57,656 nucleotides of DNA from UBA11098 sp041671525. GTDB lineage: Bacteria; Patescibacteriota; Minisyncoccia; Moranbacterales; UBA2206. Made by a program: the position numbers and the translations under genes. Shown here one piece after another: positions 16,580-25,361 of the stretch (the stretch's first letter is position 1; every line of letters starts with the position of its first letter). The notes below the pieces were generated by a model. That model was not told where the DNA came from. It saw only the letters and a program-made list of their open reading frames with translations, and ran no database searches. The stretch lies in assembly GCA_041671525.1 (NCBI GenBank), contig JBAZBJ010000009.1, positions 1 to 57,656 of the forward strand, given 5' to 3'.

Positions 16580-17338
16580 TTAATCGATCATTTGCAGGTC
16601 TTTTTCAATATAATCAAATATCCTCCAGACTCTCTCGGTTTGCCCAGCCTTACCGCAAATATCGATCAGCATGTTACAAGTGATGGCATCTCCTACTATT
16701 TGAGCCTTTTGCATCTCTTCAAATATATGCCAGGCCTCGTCTGCCTGCCCGGCCCTACCACAGATAGCAATCAGGGTGTTGCAAGTGAATACATCTATGG
16801 ATATTATAGCCTTTTGCATATCCTCGAACATCTGCCAGGCTTTGTCTGCCTGCCCCGCCCTGCCAAGAACATTGATCAATGTGTTGTAAGTAACGACATC
16901 TCCAGCTATTTGAGCCTTTTGCATCTCCTCAAATATTTGCCAGACTTTGTCTATCTGTCCAGCCCTACCAAAAATATTAATTAAAATACTGTAAGTGATG
17001 ACATCTCCAGCTATTTGAGCCTTCCGCATGTCATCAAAGATGCTCCAAGCCTTATCAATTTTCTCAGCCTTGCCGAAAATATTAATTAATGCATTATAAG
17101 TATAAACATCCGCTGCCAATTCATTTTTTCTAATTTTTTCAAAGATTTCCCAGGCCTTGTCCGGATCTTTCGTGTAGCTTATGAGCTGATTGAAGAGAAA
17201 AATGTATTTTGGCCATTTAGCGATTGCCAACCATAATAATTTCCTAGCCTCATAAATAAGTCCTTTTTTTCTCAATTCCTTTGCTTCACTGGAAACTTCT
17301 TTAACATTTCTGTACTTCTTTCCATTAAATTTAGCCAT
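16580..17338 (-). CDS. Pentatricopeptide-repeat (PPR) RNA-binding protein
   Basis: A 252-residue protein. After an N-terminal basic helical region come five gap-free 35-residue P-type PPR motifs at residues 78-112, 113-147, 148-182, 183-217 and 218-252. A shortened motif precedes them (about 46-77). Each reads like VxTYNxLINIFGRAGQxDKAW. By the published PPR code (residues 5 and 35) the pairs are N/D, S/D, N/D, N/D and N/D, predicting U-G-U-U-U. PPR proteins are abundant in organelles and rare in bacteria. The repeats are very alike in DNA as well as protein, suggesting recent internal duplication. A strong AGGAGGG site sits before the ATG, and the gene has its own promoter and terminator. 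The role is probably post-transcriptional control of RNA. The target is unknown. Confidence 0.92.
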   Translation of the reverse strand: MAKFNGKKYRNVKEVSSEAKELRKKGLIYEARKLLWLAIAKWPKYIFLFNQLISYTKDPDKAWEIFEKIRKNELAADVYTYNALINIFGKAEKIDKAWSIFDDMRKAQIAGDVITYSILINIFGRAGQIDKVWQIFEEMQKAQIAGDVVTYNTLINVLGRAGQADKAWQMFEDMQKAIISIDVFTCNTLIAICGRAGQADEAWHIFEEMQKAQIVGDAITCNMLIDICGKAGQTERVWRIFDYIEKDLQMID

Positions 17339-17404
17339 GATAACCCTCCTTTATGACTTTTTCAGTGAAATTCACTGATAGATTTTTAAATAACTGGATA
17401 TTTG

Positions 17405-17433
17405 AATTTACAATACTCCCGCATTTATGTCAA
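17405..17433 (-). promoter_or_regulatory. Promoter of PPR gene
   Basis: TTGACA (17428-17433), 17-bp spacer, TAAATT (17405-17410) on the minus strand, 7 bp after the upstream terminator. The roughly 60-base leader contains a CAGTGAAATTCACTG hairpin (17362-17376) just ahead of the ribosome site. Confidence 0.7.
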
Positions 17434-17440
17434 CTATACT

Positions 17441-17473
17441 AAAAAGGATGATCGATTGATCATCCTTTTTTTT
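17441..17473 (-). terminator. Terminator after M20 deacylase gene
   Basis: AAAAAGGATGATC / GATCATCCTTTTT stem with T-runs on both strands, 8 bp beyond the stop at 17481. Confidence 0.85.
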
Positions 17474-17480
17474 AAAAACA

Positions 17481-18590
17481 CTATAGACTTTTCAAAAAAT
17501 TGAGAACTATGGATTGGAACTGACCGAGTGACTCAATGTCTATCCATTCTCCATCCTGATGCATACCGTCTCCTCGTGGACGAAAAAGAATCGCCGGCGT
17601 TCCCTGTTCCGCAAAAAAAATTGCATCACTGGTTCCGCATTCATTTTTGAAGGAAACCTTCTTTTGCAACTCTTTCTCGATTACCCCCTTAAGTTGAAGA
17701 ATAAGTGGATTTTTTTGATCAACAAGCAGTGCTCCGTTTTGAGAAATTGTTTCGACTGTGCTGCCTTCTCCTAAAAAATTATTTACTGTACCGATAATTT
17801 TTTCTCGCACAGATTCATCAGTATAACGGATGTCAAAATAAAACGTTGCTGAATCAGGGATCTGATTCAGAGTTTTTCCCCCTTCAACCTTCGTCAGTGC
17901 GATGCTTGTTTTCCATTGACCCTTGTTTGTCGGCACCGGAAAAATTGAAAGTAATTTGGCGTAAAGGCGGAACCCTTTTTCAAGCGGATTGTTTCCCTCC
18001 CACGGCATCGAAGCATGCGCACTTTTCCCTTTGATATTAACCTTAATCTGCCAAAACCCTTTCTGTTTTAAAACTAGCTCCGATTCATCTCCGCCGTCAG
18101 GAAGAATCGCCAGTTTTGCCCGATAGCCTTTTTTCTCCGCCAGCCATTTGGTTGATAATCCATCAAGCTCTTCATCGCTCGTCACTATGACTGCCACTTT
18201 TGCATTGCCACCATCCCGCAGATATTCACGCACAGCGAACAAGCATGCGACCACTGCGCTTTTCATGTCGAGTGTTCCCCGTCCATAAAGCTTTCCTCTT
18301 TCTTCCTTTGGGATAAAATCTGCATCCTTCGCTGGAACAACATCAACGTGACCAGCTAAAATTACATCCAGATCTTTGCTTCTGCTCGTGCTTAACACTA
18401 AAATTGGACGCTTCATAAACTGGTACTTTTTTACATAAAAAACTTTCCCAAATTCTTTTTCAAGTACTTCCAAACACAGGGCGATTTCCCTGGGATTCTC
18501 TACGGTGGACTGATACCTAATTAGCTTTTTAACGAACCCCAGTAAATCACCGCTGCCACAACTATTCTGTTTTTTTAATACCTTTTTCAT
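17481..18590 (-). CDS. M20-family deacylase (ArgE/DapE/CPG2-like), second copy
   Basis: A 369-residue M20 enzyme. AGHVDVVP (about residue 78), GRGTLDMKSAV (about 106), TSDEELDG (about 139) and GKSAHASMP (about 190) give the two-zinc catalytic and dimerisation domains. The sequence is only distantly related to the ArgE-like protein at 9938..11197, so the two probably act on different N-acyl amino acids or dipeptides. The ATG at 18590 has AAGGAGG 6 bases upstream and is the clear start. It is monocistronic between terminators at 17441 and 18642. The EamA permease gene lies directly upstream. Confidence 0.85.
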   Translation of the reverse strand: MKKVLKKQNSCGSGDLLGFVKKLIRYQSTVENPREIALCLEVLEKEFGKVFYVKKYQFMKRPILVLSTSRSKDLDVILAGHVDVVPAKDADFIPKEERGKLYGRGTLDMKSAVVACLFAVREYLRDGGNAKVAVIVTSDEELDGLSTKWLAEKKGYRAKLAILPDGGDESELVLKQKGFWQIKVNIKGKSAHASMPWEGNNPLEKGFRLYAKLLSIFPVPTNKGQWKTSIALTKVEGGKTLNQIPDSATFYFDIRYTDESVREKIIGTVNNFLGEGSTVETISQNGALLVDQKNPLILQLKGVIEKELQKKVSFKNECGTSDAIFFAEQGTPAILFRPRGDGMHQDGEWIDIESLGQFQSIVLNFLKSL

Positions 18591-18641
18591 GTTTAGCCTC
18601 CTTGGATTTTTACTGTCTACAGCTATGCTAGCGCTTAAGTC

Positions 18642-18675
18642 AAAAAAAATCAAGGACAGCCAATGCTGCCCTTGA
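18642..18675 (-). terminator. Terminator after EamA permease gene
   Basis: CAAGGGCAGC / GCTGTCCTTG with one mismatch, then TTTTTTTT, on the minus strand. The U-run is followed directly by GAC, so that TTGACT overlaps the terminator and could be the -35 of the next gene. Confidence 0.8.
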
Positions 18676-18684
18676 AAAGTATCA

Positions 18685-19587
18685 CTACCGACTATGCGCG
18701 AGCCAGATTCCAAAAACCATCACGCAAGCTGCAATTGTTTTTCTGAATAGTTCCTTTCTCCTGATATCCTCCTTAAATATCGTTGGTAAAAAAAATGTCA
18801 ACACTGCTCCGAAAAAAAATCCAAAGAATACTTGTGTGCTCCCCACAGCACTGACGAGCGCCGTTGGTCCGATCGAAAAAGCATAAAACATCAACCCTTT
18901 CGCAAAAACATAGAAACCTTCATTTAACAACAGTATAAGGAAAACATTTCTACCAATAAGGAGATAGCTTTTTTTGAAAGAACTACGCACCGAAGAAAAT
19001 CCAAAATAAAGACAGGCTCCACCAAAACCAATTCCTAGACTCTCATAGCACAAAATCCCCAGGAATGAGTTATTATTGATTGTGAACTTTATCAAAACAG
19101 CCGATACAGCTAGCATAAAATCGACAATCAAAATCAATTTGAGAGAACGGGTAAATGAAAATATTCCTTCATTGCCTGATAAAGAAACTGAGATCACTGA
19201 AGCTAACACAAGAACAAAGCCAATCAATTGCCAATGACTTAGTGTCTCTCCAAGAAAAACTACAGACAAAATAAGAACCATGACTGGTGTTACTTGAAAA
19301 AAAACAATAACCGTGCTTACATCGTCATCCATGATCGCCATATAATATAAAGCCATTGACCAGATGGTAAGCATGCCAGTGAAAATAACTATCATCGCAT
19401 CGATTAAGCTCAACAGTGGTCGCCCCGTCACAAGCCAGAGCAATGAGCCAATAACCAGCCCGACAATAGCAGCATATATTGTCATGCCGCGATGATCTTT
19501 TATCTTTTTTTCCAAAACAAACTTGTCGACAAAACTGATAACCGCAAAAAATCCAGCTGATAAAAAGGTAATTCCGATCCAATTCAT
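18685..19587 (-). CDS. EamA/DMT-family permease
   Basis: A 300-residue protein with ten hydrophobic helices in two EamA-like halves. FLGETLSHWQLIGFVLVLAS is the typical helix-5 region of the first half. DMT permeases export or import amino acids and other metabolites. CAAGGAGGATAAAGGA precedes the ATG and is among the strongest ribosome sites here. The gene follows the epimerase-like gene by 76 bp with no clear terminator, so the two are probably cotranscribed. Within the island it is the only transporter and the best candidate to move the product or substrate across the membrane. Confidence 0.85.
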   Translation of the reverse strand: MNWIGITFLSAGFFAVISFVDKFVLEKKIKDHRGMTIYAAIVGLVIGSLLWLVTGRPLLSLIDAMIVIFTGMLTIWSMALYYMAIMDDDVSTVIVFFQVTPVMVLILSVVFLGETLSHWQLIGFVLVLASVISVSLSGNEGIFSFTRSLKLILIVDFMLAVSAVLIKFTINNNSFLGILCYESLGIGFGGACLYFGFSSVRSSFKKSYLLIGRNVFLILLLNEGFYVFAKGLMFYAFSIGPTALVSAVGSTQVFFGFFFGAVLTFFLPTIFKEDIRRKELFRKTIAACVMVFGIWLAHSR

Positions 19588-19663
19588 TCCTTTATCCTCC
19601 TTGAGATTATTTTAATTTTAAAAAACTTTTCTAAAAATCACCGTGATACACAAAATCCACGTG

Positions 19664-20740
19664 CTATTTCTTATCCACACCAAGCCCGTAGCCTTTCGGA
19701 ATATATGCCTTTAGACCGCCAAAAACCAATCCGCCAAAAGGATCAGACTTTATTCTTTCTGGCATCGTCAAATCATAACTGACAAAATTTCCCAACGTAG
19801 CTGCCTGTAGGTTTGCAGCCGTCCCCAAGCTGGATTGCAACATATCTCCAAGCATGTATTTTATTTTATGTTTATCACAAAAATTAATCATCTTTTTTGC
19901 TTCAATAATTCCTCCGCATTTAGCTAGCTTAATATTGATCATATCGACAGATTTTCTTAAGTATAGGTTCTCTAAATCCAAGATATTATGACAACTCTCG
20001 TCAGCCATTATTGGAATTTTTGTTTTCCTTCTGATTTCTGCCAACCCCTCAAAATCAGCATGGCGCACGGGCTGTTCGATCCAAGCGATATTGAATTTCT
20101 CTAATTTATTTATTGCCTTAAGCGCATTATCCGAATTATTCCACCCCTGATTAACGTCAATGATAAAAGAATAATCAGGATTAATCCTTGAAAGTCTGTC
20201 CAAAATTTTAATCAACGAATCTATTTTTTTTCCCGCTTTAAATTTGAAATAAGCAACTCCTTGTTTTTTTGATTCCTCAATTTCCTCTTTTAATTTTTGA
20301 AAATCATTTTCTTCAAAAGAAAAAACTTTTTGTGGAATAATGTATTCTTTCTTTATGCCTCCAAGCAGCACATAAACTGGCTTATTTTTGAGCTTACCCA
20401 GAGCATCCAAAAGAGCAGCCTCTAGTCCTGCCTTAAGCGCTGTATTGCCATAGACATATTGATTGACTTCAAATAAAATTTTTTCAACATCAGGCACATT
20501 ACTAATTCTTTTATTCTTCAATATTGGCTTGATTATTAAATTGAAAATTTCTATACCCCCACCCTGCACTTCACCAGTAGTATCCCAACCCATAGCCGCT
20601 TCACCATAGCCAACAATTCCACTTTCAAGCTTGATTGAGACTATTACGTACGGCAGATGATTTAGGGTGGCCAAGAAATAAGAAAAGGGCCTTGATAGTC
20701 TTATATTTACTTTTTTAGCTTCAATATTTACTATTTTCAT
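19664..20740 (-). CDS. Enolase-superfamily dipeptide epimerase / N-acylamino acid racemase-like
   Basis: A 358-residue protein of the muconate-lactonising subgroup. KFKAGK is the KxK catalytic pair (about residue 152). IDVNQGW, WIEQPV and ADES supply the D-E-D metal ligands, and NIKLAKCGG carries the opposing lysine (about residue 254). This set is shared by L-Ala-D/L-Glu epimerases and N-acylamino acid racemases. Specificity depends on loops that I cannot judge. The start at 20740 lacks a Shine-Dalgarno. A promoter ending 7 bp upstream suggests a leaderless mRNA. The neighbours (M19 dipeptidase, ATP-grasp ligase, M20 deacylases) all handle dipeptides or acylamino acids. Confidence 0.88.
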   Translation of the reverse strand: MKIVNIEAKKVNIRLSRPFSYFLATLNHLPYVIVSIKLESGIVGYGEAAMGWDTTGEVQGGGIEIFNLIIKPILKNKRISNVPDVEKILFEVNQYVYGNTALKAGLEAALLDALGKLKNKPVYVLLGGIKKEYIIPQKVFSFEENDFQKLKEEIEESKKQGVAYFKFKAGKKIDSLIKILDRLSRINPDYSFIIDVNQGWNNSDNALKAINKLEKFNIAWIEQPVRHADFEGLAEIRRKTKIPIMADESCHNILDLENLYLRKSVDMINIKLAKCGGIIEAKKMINFCDKHKIKYMLGDMLQSSLGTAANLQAATLGNFVSYDLTMPERIKSDPFGGLVFGGLKAYIPKGYGLGVDKK

Positions 20741-20747
20741 AATATTG

Positions 20748-20776
20748 ATGGTAGCATTTTTTATAAAAAAAATCAA
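20748..20776 (-). promoter_or_regulatory. Promoter of the epimerase-permease unit, leaderless start
   Basis: TTGATT (20771-20776), 17-bp spacer, TACCAT (20748-20753) on the minus strand. The -35 overlaps the base of the preceding terminator stem. The expected start point is at or just before the ATG at 20740, explaining the absence of a ribosome site. Confidence 0.6.
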
Positions 20777-20805
20777 GGATAGCTTACTATATTCAGCTAT
20801 CCTTG
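20764..20805 (-). terminator. Terminator after the argS-PLP-ATP-grasp operon
   Basis: An 11-bp stem CAAGGATAGCT / AGCTATCCTTG, 10-base loop and eight U residues on the minus strand, 21 bp after the ATP-grasp stop codon. Confidence 0.9.
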
Positions 20806-20826
20806 TGAGTTGTTGTTTCGTTGTTC

Positions 20827-22047
20827 TTAGAGCCTCCTCAGTGCCCGATCAAACACTTCTTTAGCTTCTTTAATTGATACTTGAGAGATCCCTGTAATGT
20901 CGACATATCCGAACTCCATCACGCCCGGACTTGTGACGACCACAAAGGGTTGCTTACTCGGAATCAGGAGATCACCAAGTCGCTCCTGAATTGTCAGAAA
21001 TGCGTCTTTGCCTCCGATGCCCGGCACATAATTGTGTTTATGAAAGAAGTGTGCCCTCCTTCCGTTACCATGATACTTGGCGATCCTCGTCGTCATGCTG
21101 TGAACATAAATGATAGCACCTTTACGCGGATTGAAATCAATCCAATACACTTCTCCCTTGTCACTGACAAGGATATCACAGCAATAGAACCCCAGCGCTC
21201 CTTTGCTTCTCAGAAATGGAGCGAAAATATCCATGAGCTGCTTACGAATTTTTGCTTCAATTGCCTCATCAACCGCCGGATAGAATGCCCCTACGTAGGC
21301 AAAGTTATCCGCTATTTGTCCAAAAATATCAACGATCTTGAGTTCGCCATCCAATGTCACTTCCCAGTGAATGGAAACTTCGAAGGCCTTATTCTGGACA
21401 ATTTTCTCTAACACCATATTGCTGCCGAAACTATTAATATGCTTAGCAACAGTCAAGAGATCGTCCTCGTTCTCAATCTTAGCCATGCCCTTACACGAGA
21501 TACCGCCAGTACCATCATCCACCTTCAGCAGAAAATGGCCATGTTTCTCGAGAAACACCCGACCTTGATTAAGAAAGTCTGTGCCATCAGAGCACACTTC
21601 CCATGTTGGAGTTGGCAAGCCAATCTCCTGGCACATAATTTTGAAACTATGTTTCCTGGAAAGCGGCACCGAAACATCAAAGTTGCAATATGGCGTAATG
21701 CCAAGTTCGACTGCTAACTGACGTTCCGATTCCTCGATGGTGAAAAATTCCAATCGAGATTCTGAACTACCGACAATGTGTTTAAGCTCTTCTCTTAACT
21801 GACTGTTATTAATAATCAGCTCTGACAAGGTAAACCGCGAATCGAAAGGGCCAGCTGTCAGAAGATGCGGTAAACCAAAACCAAGGCCTTTCCAATATCG
21901 CAGATAATGCGAATTGATTGGATTCGTGGTTATCACCACATCATTCTCACCCGCCTGACAAAGACCTCCTCTTTGATCATAGTCCTGCTCCATCTCATCT
22001 CCGCGGAACAGCCTATTGCTCTGCGTGTCAATAATGATCCTCTTCAT
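20827..22047 (-). CDS. ATP-grasp ligase
   Basis: A 406-residue protein. The N-terminal 120 residues form a pre-ATP-grasp-like domain (ENDVVITTNPINSHYL). The ATP-grasp fold follows: FLLKVDDGTGGISCKG is the nucleotide loop (about residue 192), NMVLEKIV the adenine-binding strand, and WIDFNPRKG (about residue 306) the magnesium-binding motif. ATP-grasp ligases join a carboxylate to an amine through an acylphosphate. The layout recalls stand-alone peptide ligases of the PGM1 type, though that is only a shape-based suggestion. Its start overlaps the stop of the PLP gene by 4 bp (ATGA), so translation is coupled. Confidence 0.8.
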   Translation of the reverse strand: MKRIIIDTQSNRLFRGDEMEQDYDQRGGLCQAGENDVVITTNPINSHYLRYWKGLGFGLPHLLTAGPFDSRFTLSELIINNSQLREELKHIVGSSESRLEFFTIEESERQLAVELGITPYCNFDVSVPLSRKHSFKIMCQEIGLPTPTWEVCSDGTDFLNQGRVFLEKHGHFLLKVDDGTGGISCKGMAKIENEDDLLTVAKHINSFGSNMVLEKIVQNKAFEVSIHWEVTLDGELKIVDIFGQIADNFAYVGAFYPAVDEAIEAKIRKQLMDIFAPFLRSKGALGFYCCDILVSDKGEVYWIDFNPRKGAIIYVHSMTTRIAKYHGNGRRAHFFHKHNYVPGIGGKDAFLTIQERLGDLLIPSKQPFVVVTSPGVMEFGYVDITGISQVSIKEAKEVFDRALRRL

Positions 22048-23300
22048 GATGTTTCGTCACCTCCTATCATTTTTTCTATCAGCGATTTCAGTTCGCTGGT
22101 TGAGATTGTTTTATCGACATAGAGAATTCTATCATCTCTTATGCCACACTCACTTACGAGCAGATCCGGCCTTTTGACTGTAGCCTTTTCCATTAGGAAA
22201 TCAGCCAACGATGGCGCAACCCTTCGTATCCCATCCATGTCTTTTGCGCCATGTCCGGTAAATCCAATGAGCACAACATCGTTCTGAGAAAATCTCTCCT
22301 TATGCTTTAGTGCCGCTGCTAGACCCATAATTCCTGTTGGCTCAGGCACAACACCTTCTTTCATAAGATATCCATCCCTCGCCAGCAATTCATAGGCCAA
22401 GCCAAGGTCTTCATTCAGAAGGCCTCCAAGAGGAAAACCTTCCGAAAAATACACGGCGTGCATAAGCTGAGGCATACTGTAACTTGCGATTGCAATTGAT
22501 CCCTCCGCTGCATCTATACTGTGTTCGTCAACTTTGAAGTCCTGATATTCTTCGAGATGTCCATCCTTTTCAAACGCAGCTTCAGTCGGAAATGCTCCAG
22601 CCATCCCGACTGGAACTATTCTTGGAAGAACAGTAATTAGACCATCCAATGCCAACAAAATGCCAGCAAGATAACTCCCATTTCCGACTCCCGCCAGAAT
22701 GTGTGTCGGTAAAGGATCAAGCTTCACAATCTGTTCAGCTATTGGAGTAAAACCTGAAAGCAAAAACTCATTGCTCACATTGGCATTATAGAATCCTTCA
22801 AGATTCATTCCTGCCACCAAAGAATACACATCCTCGAATATCGCTTCTTTTACTCCAACAACATAAACGTTGTCCATTGAAGAAAGCATGCCAATCTTTG
22901 AAGATGTTGCCGGCGTAAAAACAACGGCTTTTGCTCCATTTTTGATGGCATATTTTGCCAGCGAAACGGCGTGATTACCTGATGAAACAATGAAGAATAT
23001 TTTGTGCCCGGACTCACATCCAATCCTAACTGCTCTCTCGACGCTATAATCCTTCATACTCCCGGAAAAATTCATGCCCTCATCCCTGATATAAACCTTT
23101 CTCACACCAAGAACTTCAGCAATGACCTCGGATTCATAGGTCGTAACAGGCCACAAGTCACGGCCCAAATTACTCTCAACCTTTAGCGGCCACATAAAAC
23201 CGTAATGTTTGATGTTATTATGGAACGAGCTCTTATGAAGATCAACTGAGCACTCATCGACAACGCAATTGCATATCAAACAGCGGAATTGTTTTTTCAC
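22044..23300 (-). CDS. Threonine-synthase-like PLP enzyme (fold type II)
   Basis: A 418-residue protein with a GTG start at 23300, chosen because AGGAGG lies six bases upstream. The N-terminus has a cysteine group CLICNCVVDEC that may bind zinc. SGSMKDYSV (about residue 77) contains the PLP lysine. SSGNHAVSLA is the substrate loop, here with His as in dehydratases, and GFTGHGAKDMDGI is typical of threonine synthases. The family also includes cysteate synthase and beta-replacement enzymes that make 2,3-diaminopropionate precursors, so the reaction cannot be fixed. It lies between argS and the ATP-grasp ligase and would supply an unusual amino acid to that ligase if the island is biosynthetic. 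Confidence 0.82.
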   Translation of the reverse strand: MKKQFRCLICNCVVDECSVDLHKSSFHNNIKHYGFMWPLKVESNLGRDLWPVTTYESEVIAEVLGVRKVYIRDEGMNFSGSMKDYSVERAVRIGCESGHKIFFIVSSGNHAVSLAKYAIKNGAKAVVFTPATSSKIGMLSSMDNVYVVGVKEAIFEDVYSLVAGMNLEGFYNANVSNEFLLSGFTPIAEQIVKLDPLPTHILAGVGNGSYLAGILLALDGLITVLPRIVPVGMAGAFPTEAAFEKDGHLEEYQDFKVDEHSIDAAEGSIAIASYSMPQLMHAVYFSEGFPLGGLLNEDLGLAYELLARDGYLMKEGVVPEPTGIMGLAAALKHKERFSQNDVVLIGFTGHGAKDMDGIRRVAPSLADFLMEKATVKRPDLLVSECGIRDDRILYVDKTISTSELKSLIEKMIGGDETS

Positions 23301-23322
23301 TAAACACCTCCTGATTTTTGTT

Positions 23323-23346
23323 GTGCCCCGAATTTCTTCGGGGCAC
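23323..23346 (-). promoter_or_regulatory. Stable hairpin between argS and the PLP gene
   Basis: A perfect 10-bp stem GTGCCCCGAA / TTCGGGGCAC with a 4-base loop. It begins 4 bp after the argS stop codon and ends about 13 bases before the AGGAGG of the next gene. No U-run follows on either strand, so it is not a normal terminator. It may be an RNA-processing or stability element. Confidence 0.55.
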
Positions 23347-23350
23347 ATTA

Positions 23351-25192
23351 TTACATTTCCTCAACTGTTTCAATCCCGAGCAGATGCAACCCATTGCTAA
23401 TCGCAACGGAAGTCGCTTTAACAAGTGCCAACCGAGCCTTCTTTGTTAGCCCACTCTCAACTTTAAGCACGGAATGCTTATTGTAGAACTGGCTAAAAGC
23501 CTGAGCGATTTCAAAAACATGACTGGCAATCCGCGACGGGTTCAACTCTTTCACGGCATATTCAACTGCTTCGGGAAACTGCATTATCTTCTGAGCAAGA
23601 ATAATTTCTTCCCGCTCGCCCAACACTGAGAAATCAATCTCGCCGATTTCATCAATAGACTCTTCTACCGCCCTCAAGATGGCCGCCGCCCTCACATAGG
23701 CATATTGGCAATATGATGCGGTAAAACCATCCAAGGCAACCGACTCTTTCGGATCGAAATGGATGTCCTGACCAGGCGTTACACGCAACAGGTGAAATTT
23801 AATCGCACCTACTGCGATAACATGAGCCCTCTTTTCAAGCTCGTCTGCGGAAATATCCGGGTTTCTCTTCTTGATTTCACCCGAGACTATCTCCACGACA
23901 TCCCTGATTAGATTGTCGGCATCCACTACCTTTCCTTCCCGCGACTTCATCTTGCCTTCAGGCAAATAAACCATTCCATACGAAAGATGGTAGCAATTTT
24001 CTGCCCATTTGTAACCAAGGGCTTTCAGAATTGTAAACAGACACTTGAAGTGATGGATCTGTTCTGAACCGACAACATAAATTGAACGATCCAGTTTGTG
24101 ATCCTCCACCTTTTTAAGCGCAGTTCCCAAGTCCTGGGTGATATACACGCTTGTACCATCAGAACGCAGAACCGTCACCCGCTTGTCGTTGCCGTCTTTA
24201 TCTTTCCCGAATTCTTCCGGCAAGAAAAACGTAACGATATTCTTTTCATCCCGCTTGAAGACTCCTTTAGCAAGACCCTCTTCGATGATGTCTTTGCCAA
24301 GCATGTAAGTTTGCGATTCGTAATAAAACGTATCGAACTTCAGCCCGAAACTACGGTAGGTTTCAGTAAAACCATCATAAACCCACCCGTTCATTTTTTC
24401 CCAAAGCGCCATCGTTTCCGGGTTTCCTTCTTCCCACCTCTTGAGCATAGCCTGAACTTCTTCAGCGAGCAGGGGATCATTATCCTCCTCCTGACTGTAG
24501 CGGACGTACCATTTCCCAACGAAATGATCGCCCTTTAGCCCCGCTGATTGGGGCGTTTCTCCATTGCCCCATCTCTGCCAAGCCAACATTGACTTACAGA
24601 TATGCACACCACGGTCATTCACAAGGTTGCTCTTCACAACATTATACCCACAGAATGCCAGTATGTTCGAAATGGACATACCGGTCGATCCGTTTCTCAA
24701 ATGTCCGAGATGAAGAGGTTTGTTGGTGTTTGGTGAAAGATATTCCACCATCACTTTCTGTCCCGATCCCAAGCTTGAATTCCCGAATGAGTTTCCCTTC
24801 TCAATCACTTCCGAAAAAATTGACTTGAAATAGGCGGCATTTCTGACCTTGAAATTCACATAGGGGCCGACGACGCTCACCTTCTCGATAACATCATCCG
24901 CGGAAATTTCGGCTACAGACCTGGCTATTTTTGCAATAGCATCCTGAATCCCTTTCGCCATAGCTTTTCTGTAGGATTCTTTTTCCTCTTTCCCCATTTC
25001 TTCCTTAGAAATGCCTCCCAAAAGACTTCTGACCTCCTCTTTCACGACCGAAAAAAACTCAATCGAGAAATCCCCGAACTTAACATCGGGCGGATAAATG
25101 ACCGACAGATTGCCGATTTGCTTCCCCAGCACCTTTTCGATAACCTTCTGAGTTATGCCTAAGATATGCTGTTTAATGTCGCTAATTGTCAT
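23351..25192 (-). CDS. argS: Arginyl-tRNA synthetase
   Basis: A 613-residue class I synthetase. The HIGH motif is HLGHLRN in YLSPNTNKPLHLGHLRNGS (about residue 152). The KMSKS-like loop is GKMKSREGKVV (about residue 405). The C-terminal DALR-type anticodon domain ends in HLLGIETVEEM. ArgS charges tRNA-Arg with arginine. The start at 25192 is set by GAGAGG eight bases upstream. It has its own promoter (25264..25292) and a second, attenuated supply of transcripts from 25440..25468. Whether this is the only argS of the genome decides how to read it: a housekeeping gene in an arginine regulon, or a second, self-protection copy. Confidence 0.95.
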   Translation of the reverse strand: MTISDIKQHILGITQKVIEKVLGKQIGNLSVIYPPDVKFGDFSIEFFSVVKEEVRSLLGGISKEEMGKEEKESYRKAMAKGIQDAIAKIARSVAEISADDVIEKVSVVGPYVNFKVRNAAYFKSIFSEVIEKGNSFGNSSLGSGQKVMVEYLSPNTNKPLHLGHLRNGSTGMSISNILAFCGYNVVKSNLVNDRGVHICKSMLAWQRWGNGETPQSAGLKGDHFVGKWYVRYSQEEDNDPLLAEEVQAMLKRWEEGNPETMALWEKMNGWVYDGFTETYRSFGLKFDTFYYESQTYMLGKDIIEEGLAKGVFKRDEKNIVTFFLPEEFGKDKDGNDKRVTVLRSDGTSVYITQDLGTALKKVEDHKLDRSIYVVGSEQIHHFKCLFTILKALGYKWAENCYHLSYGMVYLPEGKMKSREGKVVDADNLIRDVVEIVSGEIKKRNPDISADELEKRAHVIAVGAIKFHLLRVTPGQDIHFDPKESVALDGFTASYCQYAYVRAAAILRAVEESIDEIGEIDFSVLGEREEIILAQKIMQFPEAVEYAVKELNPSRIASHVFEIAQAFSQFYNKHSVLKVESGLTKKARLALVKATSVAISNGLHLLGIETVEEM

Positions 25193-25263
25193 GGTTTTTT
25201 CCTCTCTTTCTTTTATTGTCAAGGGACATTTATTTACTTCTGCCGCTAATGCGACATCAATAA

Positions 25264-25292
25264 AGACTAACCCTATTTTTGAAAAAAGTCAA
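25264..25292 (-). promoter_or_regulatory. Proximal argS promoter
   Basis: TTGACT (25287-25292), 17-bp spacer, TAGTCT (25264-25269) on the minus strand, located 10 bp after the attenuator terminator. It would give basal argS expression independent of the attenuator. Confidence 0.6.
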
Positions 25293-25301
25293 CCCTTTAA
25301 T

Positions 25302-25327
25302 CAAAAACAAACGACCGGAGTCGTTTG
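25302..25327 (-). terminator. Attenuator terminator upstream of argS
   Basis: On the minus strand CAAACGAC (25327-25320), loop TCCG, GTCGTTTG (25315-25308), then TTTTTG: an 8-bp stem with a UNCG tetraloop and a U-run. The 5' arm can instead pair over 8 bp (one G-U) with GTTGTTTG at 25373-25366, inside the end of the leader ORF. That pairing would destroy the terminator. Confidence 0.85.
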
Positions 25328-25361
25328 ACAATATTTTAAATAATTTCGCTTATTTTAAACA

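Noticed and set aside
16547..16984. Plus-strand frame of 145 codons with internal repeats
   Set aside because: Antisense shadow of the PPR repeats. The repetition is inherited from the PPR coding strand.
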